Source: Lycium barbarum (Eukaryota; Streptophyta; Magnoliopsida; Solanales; Solanaceae). Taken from it: a stretch of 64,000 nt of DNA. The notes below the pieces were generated by a model. It was not told the origin of the DNA. It saw nothing but the letters and a program-made list of their open reading frames with translations, and searched no databases. Shown in pieces: positions 1 to 10,524 of the stretch. A program made the translations under genes and the position numbers. Numbering within the stretch: the stretch's first letter is position 1; every line of letters begins with the position of its first letter. Location of the stretch: positions 87,868,543 through 87,932,542 of the forward strand of contig NC_083346.1 in assembly GCF_019175385.1 (NCBI RefSeq). The letters run 5' to 3'.

Positions 1-1372
1 AGCATAAGGTTCTTAGTTCAATTTCACTAAATGAATAGGGGTCAAAATCAAGCTCGGATTTCTAGGAATAGAGTTTCCCTCGAGACTCGTATCATAGCCT
101 ATTACAACTAGGACATGCCAAAAGAAAGGAAGGGTAAGCCTTACATACCTTTTCCGCTTCTTAAGCTTCTCCAAATTCGAATCCCGTTTCCTCCAAAACC
201 TACAAATGGTCATGTTTACCAAATGTAAATTACAAAACGTTAGGAATTTAATCTTAACCAATCCTTGTCTTAATCTTTCAAATGGATTCACCTATATTCT
301 GCCGAAATTTCGGCAGCATTTCCCCAGTAAATACACCATCCCGAGAATATGGTTCGGCCCAAATCAACATCAACAGTAATCCGGGAATTCAACCCGGCCA
401 ATCTATCAACAATACCAACAATTATTCTAACAACACTTCAATATCAAATTCAATTCACACAATATTTCAAACAACTCAAACAAGGCTCCAACTCTCCCGA
501 AATTGCCTCCAAATCCGAGAACTACACCAAACACATTCTTCTCTTCCAAACTCATAACTTATACCATTACCCCACACATTAACAATACAATTCTCCTAAA
601 TACAAGAATTACATAAAATTCACATAAATTTCCAAATCATCCCACAACCATCATAACATTATTTTGAGTCATTAAACTTGCACTTCTCATCACAGAATTC
701 ATAACGACGGCAACTAAAACGCTAACGACAATTTGTTTATTTTTCAACACACCAAGAGGGGCCATTCGGCCCACACCCAACACACACACCTAAGGAGAAT
801 TTTCACTCTTTTCTTCACACTACAATATTCAAAACATGCTAATTAACATTAATTCATGACTTTCATCACAACATACACACGGCCCAACCATCACACGGCC
901 TTACTTACAACACACATTATTTTCATGATTTCCATGCATTTCTACACACCACGACATCCACAAGCATCCATAATACATAAAAGAAGATTGAATTCTTACC
1001 TTTTCATCCAAACTTCTTCACTTGGCTAAGGTCTCAAATTGATGAAACAAGCCCTCCATCTTCCAAAACAACTCCACCATGTTGTAGAGGACCCTTGAAT
1101 TGGTAGGAATACAACAAGAAAATAATTTTTGGGACAAACTTTCAAGAGACAAAAATTGGAGACCGTGGCCGAAATTGGCCCTTTGGTTTTCTCCTTGTTC
1201 TTTCCTTTTTCTCTCAAGTTTTCGTGAACCTTTTCAAGGCATATGATGAATTTTAATCCATGTGCCATATTTATTAAGAGGTCATGTGCATGGCACATGC
1301 CTATCTTATTTTATTTTCCTTTCTTCTTTTCTAGAAATTTCTTCAATTTATAGCAAGGATGACTTATTTGCC
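1..1372 (-). mobile_element. Family F LTR copy 1 (partial)
   Basis: This is the first of three near-identical copies of a minus-strand LTR; it aligns with 4306-5655 and from about 10760. The low end runs off the window. The high end stops at a deletion junction at 1372/1373, so the first part of U3, including the LTR terminus, is missing. It carries the shared U5 block GGTATGTAAGGCTTACC (minus strand, near 150-132) and the GCAGCATTTCCCC block near 313. Nothing in it looks like a gene; the short reading frames recur only because the LTR recurs. Confidence 0.85.
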
Positions 1373-1659
1373 GGTCGCGGGGACACACGTATTCACTAGT
1401 GCAATCACAAATAAGGCATCATACGCATTCATATGTGCATACATAATTATTTTCAACTAGGCCACACATTACCTCCAAACGTTGTTCAAGCCTATTCTAA
1501 TTCCAAAGCCGTAGCGTTCTTTCTGTTTCCTCTCTAATCTATCTGATTGCGTGCTGTGTGGCCTTTCATGATCTCCAACCATCTCGTATATTCTAATCCC
1601 ACTCGGGTTATTTTAACTTTCCATTCTTCTCTTATATCGGAATATATAAAATTCTTGCA

Positions 1660-1767
1660 TACTTCCCAGGGGGGTCACCCATCCTGAAATTGCTCCCACC
1701 TGAGCACGCTTAACCTCGAAACTTTTGTGGAATTCAGTGCCTTAATGCTGATGTAATCACGTCCACT
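1660..1767 (-). pseudogene. 5S rRNA-like segment inside family F
   Basis: Read on the minus strand, this segment keeps the order of plant 5S rRNA: a degenerate 5' half, then GTTAAGCGTGCT (box A region), then GGATGGGTGACCCCCCTGGG (box C region), then GAAGT. The 3' half is well preserved and the 5' half much less so. It lies in the sense direction of the retrotransposon, roughly 650 bases downstream of the primer-binding site. A working rRNA gene is unlikely because the sequence is diverged and solitary. A captured 5S copy is the natural reading. Confidence 0.75.
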
Positions 1768-1974
1768 TCCGCGTATGACCTTTACTACATAATCTGTAGC
1801 CAGTCAAAGTTTTACAGATTTCGAGGCGTGTTCGTAACACGTCCTTTCTTTCAAAATTACCATTTTACCCTTTTTCCATCTTTACTGCTCAGAGTCTATA
1901 CGCAACAAATACCAATAATATCTCACAGATTATACATGTATATGCCATACTCCAGCCAACCGGGGCCTCCATGT

Positions 1975-2115
1975 ACCGTATCATATCACATCAGACCATA
2001 TCACATCATATCATGTCATACCGTATCATGTCATATCGTATCATATCATATCGTATCATATCGTATTATATCCTATTGTGTCGTTTCATATCGCACCGTA
2101 TCATAGCATACCAAA
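1975..2115. repeat. TATGA/TACGA-type short tandem repeat
   Basis: Imperfect 5-bp periodic repeats (TCATA, TCGTA and TCACA variants) sit in the 5' leader part of the F internal region, between the primer-binding site and the 5S-like segment. The same array occurs at 8458-8598. The two reading frames through it (HIVSYHIVSY type) are artefacts of the repeat. Confidence 0.8.
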
Positions 2116-2397
2116 TCACAGCCGTACAAAGCTTCCGGTTTCAGGTAACAGAACAAATATTTTCAGACTTGCCCTTGTAACCTTTCCATATCGTTACTTG
2201 CTCCCTTCCGTCGTATGTAAGGCTTACATATGGAATTTCATTCTCCTATGACTTGGCTCTATCGCACGATCTATGACAGAAAGAAGGTCAACAATCCCTA
2301 GATGCCCCGTAGCCTCCTATTTATAAATGTGGCGCGCTACACACCCATAAACAAGACTCTACCGGACACGACTTTGCAGACAACCCCTAGGACAGAC

Positions 2398-2411
2398 CTG
2401 CTCTGATACCA
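2398..2411 (-). other. Primer-binding site, initiator tRNA-Met type (family F, unit 1)
   Basis: On the minus strand this reads TGGTATCAGAGCAG, the standard plant initiator-Met tRNA primer site. It lies three bases from the end of LTR 2 and so marks LTR 2 as a 5' LTR for the internal region on its left. Confidence 0.9.
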
Positions 2412-2814
2412 CTCTATCACACCCAGACCTTACTAAGGTGTGACGGGCACCTGACCCTTATTTAGGGCCGAGCGAACCCTCAGACTTCTTCTGTACAGAA
2501 AATCACATCAAACTTCTTAAATCGAAAAAGGTAAAATGCATAGTAATTTTTTTTCTTTTTCAGAAAGTATTCTTTGAAGCCGAACGAATCCACAATCATA
2601 CAGAATTCAATACAATATACCACAGACTGACAAATCGGCTGACGGAGCCGCTTACAGACTGACAACCAACACCGACGACACTGTCTGCAAAGTCTCTAAC
2701 ATAAGTCCAGAACCATAACATACCAACTCTGACTCGACAACACTCCAGGAGCAATTGGAGCTTACCAACTCCGCTGGATCATCTCCTGTAATAACTTCAG
2801 CTCATCTGGGAGTA

Positions 2815-2873
2815 CCTGCGCGGCATGAAACGCAGCCCCCGAAGAACAGGCGGTCAGTACGGAAAATGTACCG
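2815..2873 (-). other. Triple stem-loop module, family F LTR 2
   Basis: On the minus strand there are three adjacent inverted repeats: a GGTAC/GTAC stem, a C-rich/GGGGG stem and CTGCG/CGGCAG. In this copy the second stem has a mismatch (CCGCC against GGGGG). The copy in LTR 3 has the fully paired CCCCC/GGGGG. Confidence 0.6.
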
Positions 2874-3109
2874 AGTATGTAAGGCGAAAATGTCACAAGT
2901 ATAATCATAATCCGAACCAGAAGTACAGAAATATAACGAACAGAATCGAACCCAAATCCGAAACGGACATACAGAGTTTGGCTGGCAGAATCATCGTACA
3001 AATCTGGGGCACAAAATGTGACTGACATGATCATAATTAGAGCCAGAGGTACAAAATGTAAGGTCCGGATCAGATCATCAGAAGTGTAACATACAGAGAC
3101 GTGATTCAA

Positions 3110-3330
3110 CCGGACAGACAGAAGTATGCCGGACAGAATCATAATCCAGACGGATGGATAGAATTATAATCCAGACGGGCGGACAGAATTATGATCCAGA
3201 CGGATGGACAGAGTCATAATCCAAACGGACAGACAAAATCCTAATCCAGACGGACGGGCAAAATCATAATCCAGACGGACGGACAGAATCATATCATAAT
3301 CCAATCAGACAGACAGAATCATAATAGGGC
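3110..3330. repeat. About 25-bp tandem repeat in family F LTR 2
   Basis: Repeats of the form ATAATCCAGACGGACGGACA are arranged head to tail with small variations. LTR 3 has the same array at 9586-9782 with fewer copies, so copy number has changed since the LTRs diverged. Confidence 0.8.
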
Positions 3331-3744
3331 ACACGAACGTGGTCGCCAGTCCTGCCTTTGGTACCACAACATATCACATTTCAGAAGATTTCATATCTTC
3401 GAACATCTCCGTCACATAACACATCATAGCATAACCACGGTAACCCCGGGGACAAATCACACGCCGGGAAACCGGACACATCATGCTTCGTAACATATAC
3501 ACGGTAATCGGGGACGGACATATACCACATTACCCCGGAACCGGACACATCATACTTCGGAATTCATACATGGGACCCGGCCCCCTGACAAGGGACTCGG
3601 CGGCCCATCCGCACGATATAAACCGGCCCGGGACCCGGTGAAAGAGATCATGACACATGCACGAGCAGAGTAGTGAGAAACCAAATGCACATATAATCAG
3701 ACTCGATAGAATAATCGAACGTGCTATCAGAATATTCATAATAG

Positions 3745-4070
3745 ATTACCCATATCAGAATGCTTATATTAAAATACTTATGTCGGAGTACTCATATCAG
3801 AATACTTATGTCAGAATGCTTAGGTCAAAATACTTATATCAAAATACTTATATCAGAGTAGTTATATCAGAATACTTATGTCGGGATTCTCATATCCAAA
3901 ATACTTATATCCGAATACTTCTATCAAAATGTTTACGTCAAATTTCTTGTATCGGAGTACTTATGTCAAAATACTTTTGTCAAAATATCCATATGCAAAA
4001 TACTTGTATCCAAATGCCTATATCGGAATACTCATATCAGAATTTCCAGATACTTATATCAGAGAGTACA
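3745..4070. repeat. 12-bp-periodic repeat in family F LTR 2
   Basis: Many imperfect copies of ATACTTATATCA / ATACTTATGTCA. The encoded peptides (YSYQN, ILMSE patterns) merely reflect the repeat. LTR 3 has the same block at 10199-10524. Confidence 0.8.
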
Positions 4071-5947
4071 TACAGTTCATAACATATCCAGAACAATAGC
4101 CCAAGTTCCTCTTAATTACTATGCGGAAATGAGTCCAATAGAGCAATACAAATAGGGTTCGTGAATTATGGGCCCACCTCGGATTAAGTCGAGGTGGCGT
4201 ATATAAACTATGAACATTTAGCCTTATAGAGTCATCCATGAAGGTTTCAAGGCAATCTGGTTTCCTTTGTAGAAGTTACGGACGTTCAAACTATGTTTCC
4301 ATCAAAGCATAAGGTTCTTAGTTCAATTTCACTGAATGAATAGGGGTCAAAATCAAGCTCGAATTTCTAGGAATAGAGTTTCCCTCGATACTCGTATCAT
4401 AGCCTATTACAACTAGGACATGCCAAAAGAAAGGAAGGGTAAGCCTTACATACCTTTTCCGCTTCTTAAGCTTCTCCAAATTCGAATCCCGTTTCCTCCA
4501 AAACCTACAAATGGTCATGTTTACCAAATGTAAATTACAAAACGTTAGGAATTCAATCTTAACCAATCCTTGTCTTAATCTTTCAAATGGATTCACCTAT
4601 ATTCTGTCGAAATTTCGGCAGCATTTCCCCTGTAAATACACCATCCCGAGAATATGGCTCGGCCCAAATCAACATCAACAGTAATCCGGGAATTCAACCC
4701 GGCCAATCTATCAACAATACCAATAATTATTCTAACAACACTTCAATATCAAATTCAATTCACACAATATTTCAAACAACTCAAACAAGGCTCCAACTCT
4801 CCCGAAATTGCCTCCAAATCCGAGAACTACACCAAACACATTCTTCTCTTCCAAATTCATAACTTATACCATTACCCCACACATTAACAATACAATTCTC
4901 CTAAATACAAGAATTACATAAAATTCACATAAATTTCCAAATCATCCCACAACCATCATAACATTATTTTGAGTCACTAAACTTGCACTTCTCATCACAG
5001 AATTCATAACGACGGCAACTAAAACGCTAACGACAATTTGTTTATTTTTCAACACACCAAGAGGGGCCATTCGGCCCACACCCAACACACACACCTAAGG
5101 AGAATTTGCATTCTTTTCTTCACACTACAATATTCAAAACATGCTAATTAACATTAATTCATGACTTTCATCACAACATACACACGGCCCAACCATCACA
5201 CGGCCTTACTTACAACACACATTATTTTCATGATTTCCATGCATTTCTACACACCACGACATCCACAAGCATCCATAATACATAAAAGAAGATTGAATTC
5301 TTACCTTTTCATCCAAACTTCTTCACTTGGCTAAGGTCTCAAATTGATGAAACAAGCCCTCCATCTTCCAAAACAACAAGAATTGGTAGGAATACAACAA
5401 GAAAATAAATTTTGGGACAAACTTTCAAGAGACAAAAATTGGAGACCGTGGCCGAAATTGGCCCTTTGGTTTTCTCCTTGTTCTTTCCTTTTTCTCTCAA
5501 GTTTTCATGAACCTTCTCAAGGCATATGATGAATTTTCATCCATGTGCCATATTTATTAAGAGGTCATGTGCATGGCACATGCCTATCTTATTTTATTTT
5601 CCTTTCTTCTTTTCTAGAAATTTCTTCAATTTATAGCAAGGATGACTTATTTGCCATCCTTTTTTTTTTTTTTGGAATTTTCATGAAACTCTTGTAAGAT
5701 TCCCATTTTGCCCCTCGACTTTTCTCAATATTACTATTTTGCCCCTAACCTTCCACATTATTTTCATTGGCCATTTTGCAAATTCCTCTTTTTACCCTTG
5801 GCCTTTCCCAACATTTTCATACTACCACTGTTCATGAATAATATTCCAAACAACTCGTACATTAAAATCATCCTTGACAATGACCTTGTCCTTAACTTGC
5901 CACGACTTTCTCGAATTATCCGAACGTATGAAATACGGGATATAACA

Positions 5948-5987
5948 TTCTCCCCCCCTTTAGAACATTCGTCCTCGAATGTTCAAC
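5948..5987 (-). other. Polypurine tract and adjoining palindrome, duplicated copy 1
   Basis: On the minus strand this reads AACATTCGAGGACGAATGTT, then TCTAAAGGGGGGGAGAA, directly before the LTR start at 5947. The purine run primes plus-strand DNA synthesis in LTR elements. The palindrome has 8-bp arms around AGGA. Confidence 0.85.
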
Positions 5988-6687
5988 TAATCTCATGAGG
6001 TCTTGTAGCACTTCGGGGGTCCCGTTTGTGGTCACTCTTTTCTTTGTGCCCATACCTTATCCTTCACCTCATTCTCCTTGACCTCTACGCAAATCCTCGG
6101 TTTATGTCAGAGGACCCTTGAATTGGTAGGAATACAACAAGAAAATAAATTTTGGGACAAACTTTCAAGAGACAAAAATTGGAGACCGTGGCCGAAATTG
6201 GCCCTTTGGTTTTTTCCTTGTTCTTTCCTTTTTCTCTCAAGTTTTCATGAACCTTCTCAAGGCATATGATGAATTTTCATCCATGTGCCATATTTATTAA
6301 GAGGTCATGTGCATGGCACATGCCTATCTTATTTTATTTTCCTTTCTTCTTTTCTAGAAATTTCTTCAATTTATAGCAAGGATGACTTATTTGCCATCCT
6401 TATTTTTTTTTTTGGAATTTTCATGAAACTCTTGTAAGATTCCCATTTTGCCCCTCGACTTTTCTCAATATTACTATTTTGCCCCTAACCTTCCACATTA
6501 TTTTCATTGGCCATTTTGCAAATTCCTCTTTTTACCCTTGGCCTTTCCCAACATTTTCATACTACCACTGTTCATGAATAATATTCCAAACAACTCGTAC
6601 ATTAAAATCATCCTTGACAATGACCTTGTCCTTAACTTGCCACGACTTTCTCGAATTATCCGAACGTACGAAATATGGGATATAACA

Positions 6688-6727
6688 TTCTCCCCCCCTT
6701 TAGAACATTCGTCCTCGAATGTTCAAC
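6688..6727 (-). other. Polypurine tract and adjoining palindrome, duplicated copy 2
   Basis: Same sequence and layout as 5948-5987. It directly precedes a second copy of the LTR start at 6687, so the element has two potential plus-strand priming sites 740 bases apart. Confidence 0.85.
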
Positions 6728-8142
6728 TAATCTCATGAGGTCTTGTAGCACTTCGGGGGTCCCGTTTGTGGTCACTCTTTTCTTTGTGCCCATACCTTAT
6801 CCTTCACCTCATTCTCCTTGACCTCTACGCAAATCCTCGGTTTATGTCATAGGTTTCCCTTCTGGTACTTAAGAATATGGTAATCCCTTTTGGTCTAACA
6901 TAATATGGTCTCCCCCCCATTTAGGGGCTCCTTATAGGGTCTCGTAACCCTTCGAGGAGGTTCCTTTCTTCCCTTCAAACTCCTTTTCAACGTTACAATT
7001 GCCAACAACGTCTTTTGCCTCTTGTCAGACTCCTCGGTACTTACAACGTTGTCGTAATACCACATTATATCAAACAGATTCATAACTGGGGTCGGACGCA
7101 TAGAAGCATATCAGACAGAAACGTAATCAAGTTCAGAAGTACAGGGGCATAATAAATAGAGTCTCATCAAAATCAGAGGCGCAGAAGTATAATAGACAGA
7201 GTTTTGATTAGAATCAGACCACTTCTACTAAGGCTTGCGTGATTTACGAAAATTTCCTTGTCGACATTTCATTACTCACCCTGATCATTGTACCATGAAT
7301 TATTTCATCAAAACCTATTCGCTCATTCATAAACTAGTTCGTCAAATTGCTACACAAATAGTTTTATGTATCGTTTGTTGGCTCTCTCGAAGATCCTTCT
7401 TATTCACATTTCTTGTCCTTCATCTTTTCTAATATCCATACTCATTTTCTTTTCCAGATGTCGTCACACTAGACTAACTTATAATGTAATCAGGGTTTGT
7501 CTATTCCTTGACAACATTCCTTGTCGTAGTCGCGATTCCTTTGGTTTCGCTTGTTTAAGTCAATTTTCAACCCTCACACACTTTTCTCTCATTTCATATA
7601 ACCATACTTCATCCTCTTCCGGAGGTTCGACTCGGTCATATTTCCTACCTTTCGCTTCCTCCTAATGTTTGACCTTTTTGCTTTTGCTTCACTTACTCTC
7701 TTTCCTTTCCAATATCATTATACCGGAACTTTCCAAGCTTAACAGATAGAAGGAATGACAAAAGCCTACTTTATAACATTTGCACCATTTATCTCGTTAT
7801 TGTTACTTGGAGCTCGGTACCCTTATTCAATTGGTGCCTTTCGCATTCTAGCACCGGTCGCGGGGACACACGTATTCACTAGTGCAATCTCAAATAAGGC
7901 ATCATACGCATTCATATGTGCATACATAATTATTTTCAACTAGGCCACACATTACCTCCAAACGTTCTTCAAGCCTATTCTAATTCCAAAGCCGTAGCGT
8001 TCTTTCTGTTTCTTCTCTAATCTATATGATTGCGTGCTGTGTGGCCTTTCATGATCTCCAACCATCTTGTATATTCTAATCCCACTCGGGTTATTTTAAC
8101 TTTCCATTCGTCTCTTATATCGGAATATATAAAATTCTTGCA

Positions 8143-8249
8143 TACTTCCCAGGGGGGTCACCCATCCTGAAATTGCTCCCACCTGAGCACGCTTAACCTT
8201 GAAACTTTGGTGGAATTCAGTGCCTTAATGCTGATATAATCACGTCCAC
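8143..8249 (-). pseudogene. 5S rRNA-like segment, second family F unit
   Basis: Offset 6483 from the copy at 1660-1767 and nearly identical. On the minus strand it includes GTTAAGCGTGCT and GGATGGGTGACCCCCCTGGG, corresponding to the internal promoter boxes of 5S rRNA genes. It lies sense to the element between the TATGA array and the rest of the internal region. Confidence 0.75.
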
Positions 8250-8457
8250 TTCCGCGTATGACCTTTACTACATAATCTGTAGCCAGTCAAAGTTTTACAG
8301 ATTTCGAGGCGTGTTCGTAACACGTCCTTTCTTTCAAAATTACCATTTTACCCTTTTTCCATCTTTACTGCTCAGAGTCTATATGCAACAAATACCAACA
8401 ATATCTCACAGATTATACATGTATATGCCATACTCCAGCCAACCGAGGCCTCCATGT

Positions 8458-8598
8458 ATCGTATCATATCACATCAGACCATATCACACCATATCATGTC
8501 ATACCGTATCATGTCATATCGTATCATATCATATCGTATCATATCGTATTATATCCTATTGTGTCGTTTCATATCGCACCGTATCATATCATACCAAA
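8458..8598. repeat. TATGA/TACGA-type short tandem repeat, second unit
   Basis: Same 5-bp periodic array as at 1975-2115, in the leader of the second F internal region. Confidence 0.8.
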
Positions 8599-8880
8599 TC
8601 ACAGCCGTACAAAGCTTCCGGTTTCAGGTAACAGAACAAATATTTTCAGACTTGCCCTTGTAACCTTTCCATATCGTTACTTGCTCCCTTCCTTCGTATG
8701 TAAGGCTTACATGTGGAATTTCATTCTCCTATGACTTGGTTCTATCGCACGATCTATGATAGAAAGAAGGTCAACAATCCCTAGATGCCCCGTAGCCTCC
8801 TATTTATAAATGTGGCGTGCTACACACCCATAAACAAGACTCTACCGGACACGACTATGCAGACAACCCCTAGGACAGAC

Positions 8881-8894
8881 CTGCTCTGATACCA
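8881..8894 (-). other. Primer-binding site, initiator tRNA-Met type (family F, unit 2)
   Basis: The minus strand reads TGGTATCAGAGCAG, three bases from the end of LTR 3 at 8898. Confidence 0.9.
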
Positions 8895-9294
8895 CTCTGT
8901 CACACCCAGACCTTACTGAGGTGTGACGGGCACCTGACCCTTATTTAGGGCCGAGCGAACCCTCAGACTTCTTCTGTACAGAAAATCACATCAAACTTCT
9001 TAAATCGAAAAAGGTAAAATGCATAGTAATTTTTTTTTTCAGAAAGTATTCTTTGAAGCCGAACGGATCCACAATCATACAGAATTCAGTACAATATATC
9101 ACAGACTGACAAATCGGCTGACGGAGCCGCTTACAGACTGACAACCAACACCCATGACACTGTCTGCAAAGTCTCTAACATAAGTCCAGAACCATAACAT
9201 ACCAACTCTGACTCCACAGCACTCCAGGAGCAATTGGAGCTTACCAACTCCGCTGGATCATCTCCTGTAATAACTTCAGCTCATCTGGGAGTAC

Positions 9295-9353
9295 CTGCGC
9301 GGCATGAAACGCAGCCCCCGAAGAACAGGGGGTCAGTACGGAAAATGTACCGA
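9295..9353 (-). other. Triple stem-loop module, family F LTR 3
   Basis: On the minus strand: GGTAC/GTACtg, CCCCC/GGGGG around a TGTTCTTC loop, and CTGCG/CGGCAG. The middle stem is fully paired here, unlike in LTR 2. Confidence 0.6.
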
Positions 9354-9585
9354 GTATGTAAAGCGAAAATGTCACAAGGATAATCATAATCCGAACCAGA
9401 AGTACAGAAATATAATGAACAGAATCGAACCCAAATACGAAACGGACATACAGAGTTTGGCTGGCAGAATCATCATACAGATCTGGGGCACAAAATGTGA
9501 CTGACATGATCATAATCAGAGCCAGAGGTACAGAATGTAAGGTCCGGATCAGATCATCAGAAGTGTAACATACAGAGACGTGATT

Positions 9586-9782
9586 CAACCGGACAGACAG
9601 AAGTATACCGGATAGAATTATAATCCAGACGGGCGGACAGAATTATGATCCAGACGGACGGACAGAATCATAATCCAGACGGACAGACAGAATCCTAATC
9701 CAGACGGACGGGCAAAATCATAATCCAGACGGACGGACAGAATCATATCATAATCCAATCAGACAGACAGAATCATAATAGG
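9586..9782. repeat. About 25-bp tandem repeat in family F LTR 3
   Basis: CCAGACGGACGGACAGAATC-type units; shorter than the equivalent array in LTR 2. Confidence 0.8.
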
Positions 9783-10198
9783 GCACAGGAACTTGGTCGC
9801 CACTCCTGCCTTTGGCGCCACAACATATCACATTTCAGAAGATTTCATATCTTCGAACATCTCCGTCACATAACACATCATATCATAACCACGGTAACCC
9901 CGGGGACAGATCACATGCCGGGAAACCGGACACATCATGCTTTGTAACATATACACGGTAACCGGGGACGGACATATACCACAGTACCCCGGAACCGGAC
10001 ACATCATACTTCGGAATTCATACATGGGACCCGGCCCCCCGACAAGGGACTCGGCGGCCCATCCACACGATATAAACCGGCCCGGGACCCGGTGAAAGAG
10101 ATCATGACACATGCACGAGCAGAGTAGTGAGAAACCAAATGCACATATAATCAGACTCGATAGAATAATCGAACGTGCTATCAGAATATTCATAACAG

Positions 10199-10524
10199 AT
10201 TACCCATATCAGAATGCTTATATTAAAATACTTATGTCGGAGTACTCATATCAGAATACTTATGTCAGAATGCTTAGGTCAAAATACTTATATCAAAATA
10301 CTTATATCAGAGTAGTTATATCAGAATACTTATGTCGGGATTCTCATATTCAAAATACTTATATCCGAATACTTCTATCAAAATGTTTACGTCAAATTTC
10401 TTGTATCGGAGTACTTATGTCAAAATACTTTTGTCAAAATATTCATATGCAAAATACTTGTATCCAAATGCCTATATCGGAATACTCATATCAGAATTTC
10501 CAGATACTTATATCAGAGAGTACA
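10199..10524. repeat. 12-bp-periodic ATACTTATATCA repeat in family F LTR 3
   Basis: Equivalent of 3745-4070, same length and only a few substitutions. Confidence 0.8.

Larger units (their letters stand above)
1373..2414 (-). mobile_element. Truncated internal region of family F (between LTR 1 and LTR 2)
   Basis: This is the right-hand part of an F internal region, equivalent to 7856-8897 in the second unit. It contains the 5S-like segment, a TATGA-type repeat and the primer-binding site next to LTR 2. The polypurine tract and the left part of the internal region were removed by a deletion whose breakpoints share CC. No gag or pol motif is visible. Confidence 0.8.
2415..5947 (-). mobile_element. 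Family F LTR copy 2 (complete)
   Basis: A complete LTR of about 3.5 kb on the minus strand. It begins TGTTATATCCCGTATTTC at 5947 and ends at 2415, where the usual terminal CA is changed (the plus strand reads TATCACACCC). It is flanked by a primer-binding site on the left and a polypurine tract on the right, so it serves both neighbouring internal regions at once. Sense order inside: GGCATGTGCC-type palindrome and TATA-like box, the GCTGCC block, the GGTATGTAAGGCTTACC block, tandem repeats, triple stem-loop, LTR end. Confidence 0.9.
5381..6849. repeat. 740-bp direct tandem duplication across the LTR/internal boundary
   Basis: Positions 5381-6109 repeat at 6121-6849 with an offset of exactly 740 and only scattered differences. 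Each copy holds the first part of LTR U3 (ending 5947 or 6687), the polypurine tract and about 160 bases of internal sequence. The 11-base spacer 6110-6120 matches the sequence that precedes this segment in the other units. This fits one tandem duplication followed by a small deletion at the left edge of copy 1. Confidence 0.9.
6728..8897 (-). mobile_element. Internal region of family F (complete unit, non-coding)
   Basis: About 2.2 kb between polypurine tract and primer-binding site. I find no zinc knuckle, protease, RT, RNase H or integrase motif in any frame. A 68-codon minus-strand frame at 6895-7101 is unrecognised and probably chance. The segment 7100-7850 shows no gene. The region also holds a 5S-like segment and a TATGA array. 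Lack of coding capacity with large LTRs makes F a non-autonomous element of the LARD kind, which would depend on enzymes from another element. Confidence 0.7.

Noticed and set aside
1660..1767. Functional 5S rRNA gene
   Set aside because: Only the 3' half is close to plant 5S; it is solitary and embedded in a retrotransposon. Called 5S-like instead.
1828..2180. Open frames with HIVSYHIVSYRIISY-type repeats
   Set aside because: They simply translate the 5-bp tandem array of family F, occur in two frames at once, and recur at 8311-8663.
3657..4099. 141-codon frame conserved in two copies (also 10111-10536)
   Set aside because: Conservation reflects the duplicated LTR. The peptide is a translation of the ATACTTATATCA repeat and has no domain.
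6895..7101. 68-codon minus-strand frame in the F internal region
   Set aside because: Basic peptide without a recognised domain; in a non-coding element, next to the polypurine tract, and with no conserved second copy to compare. Left as chance.
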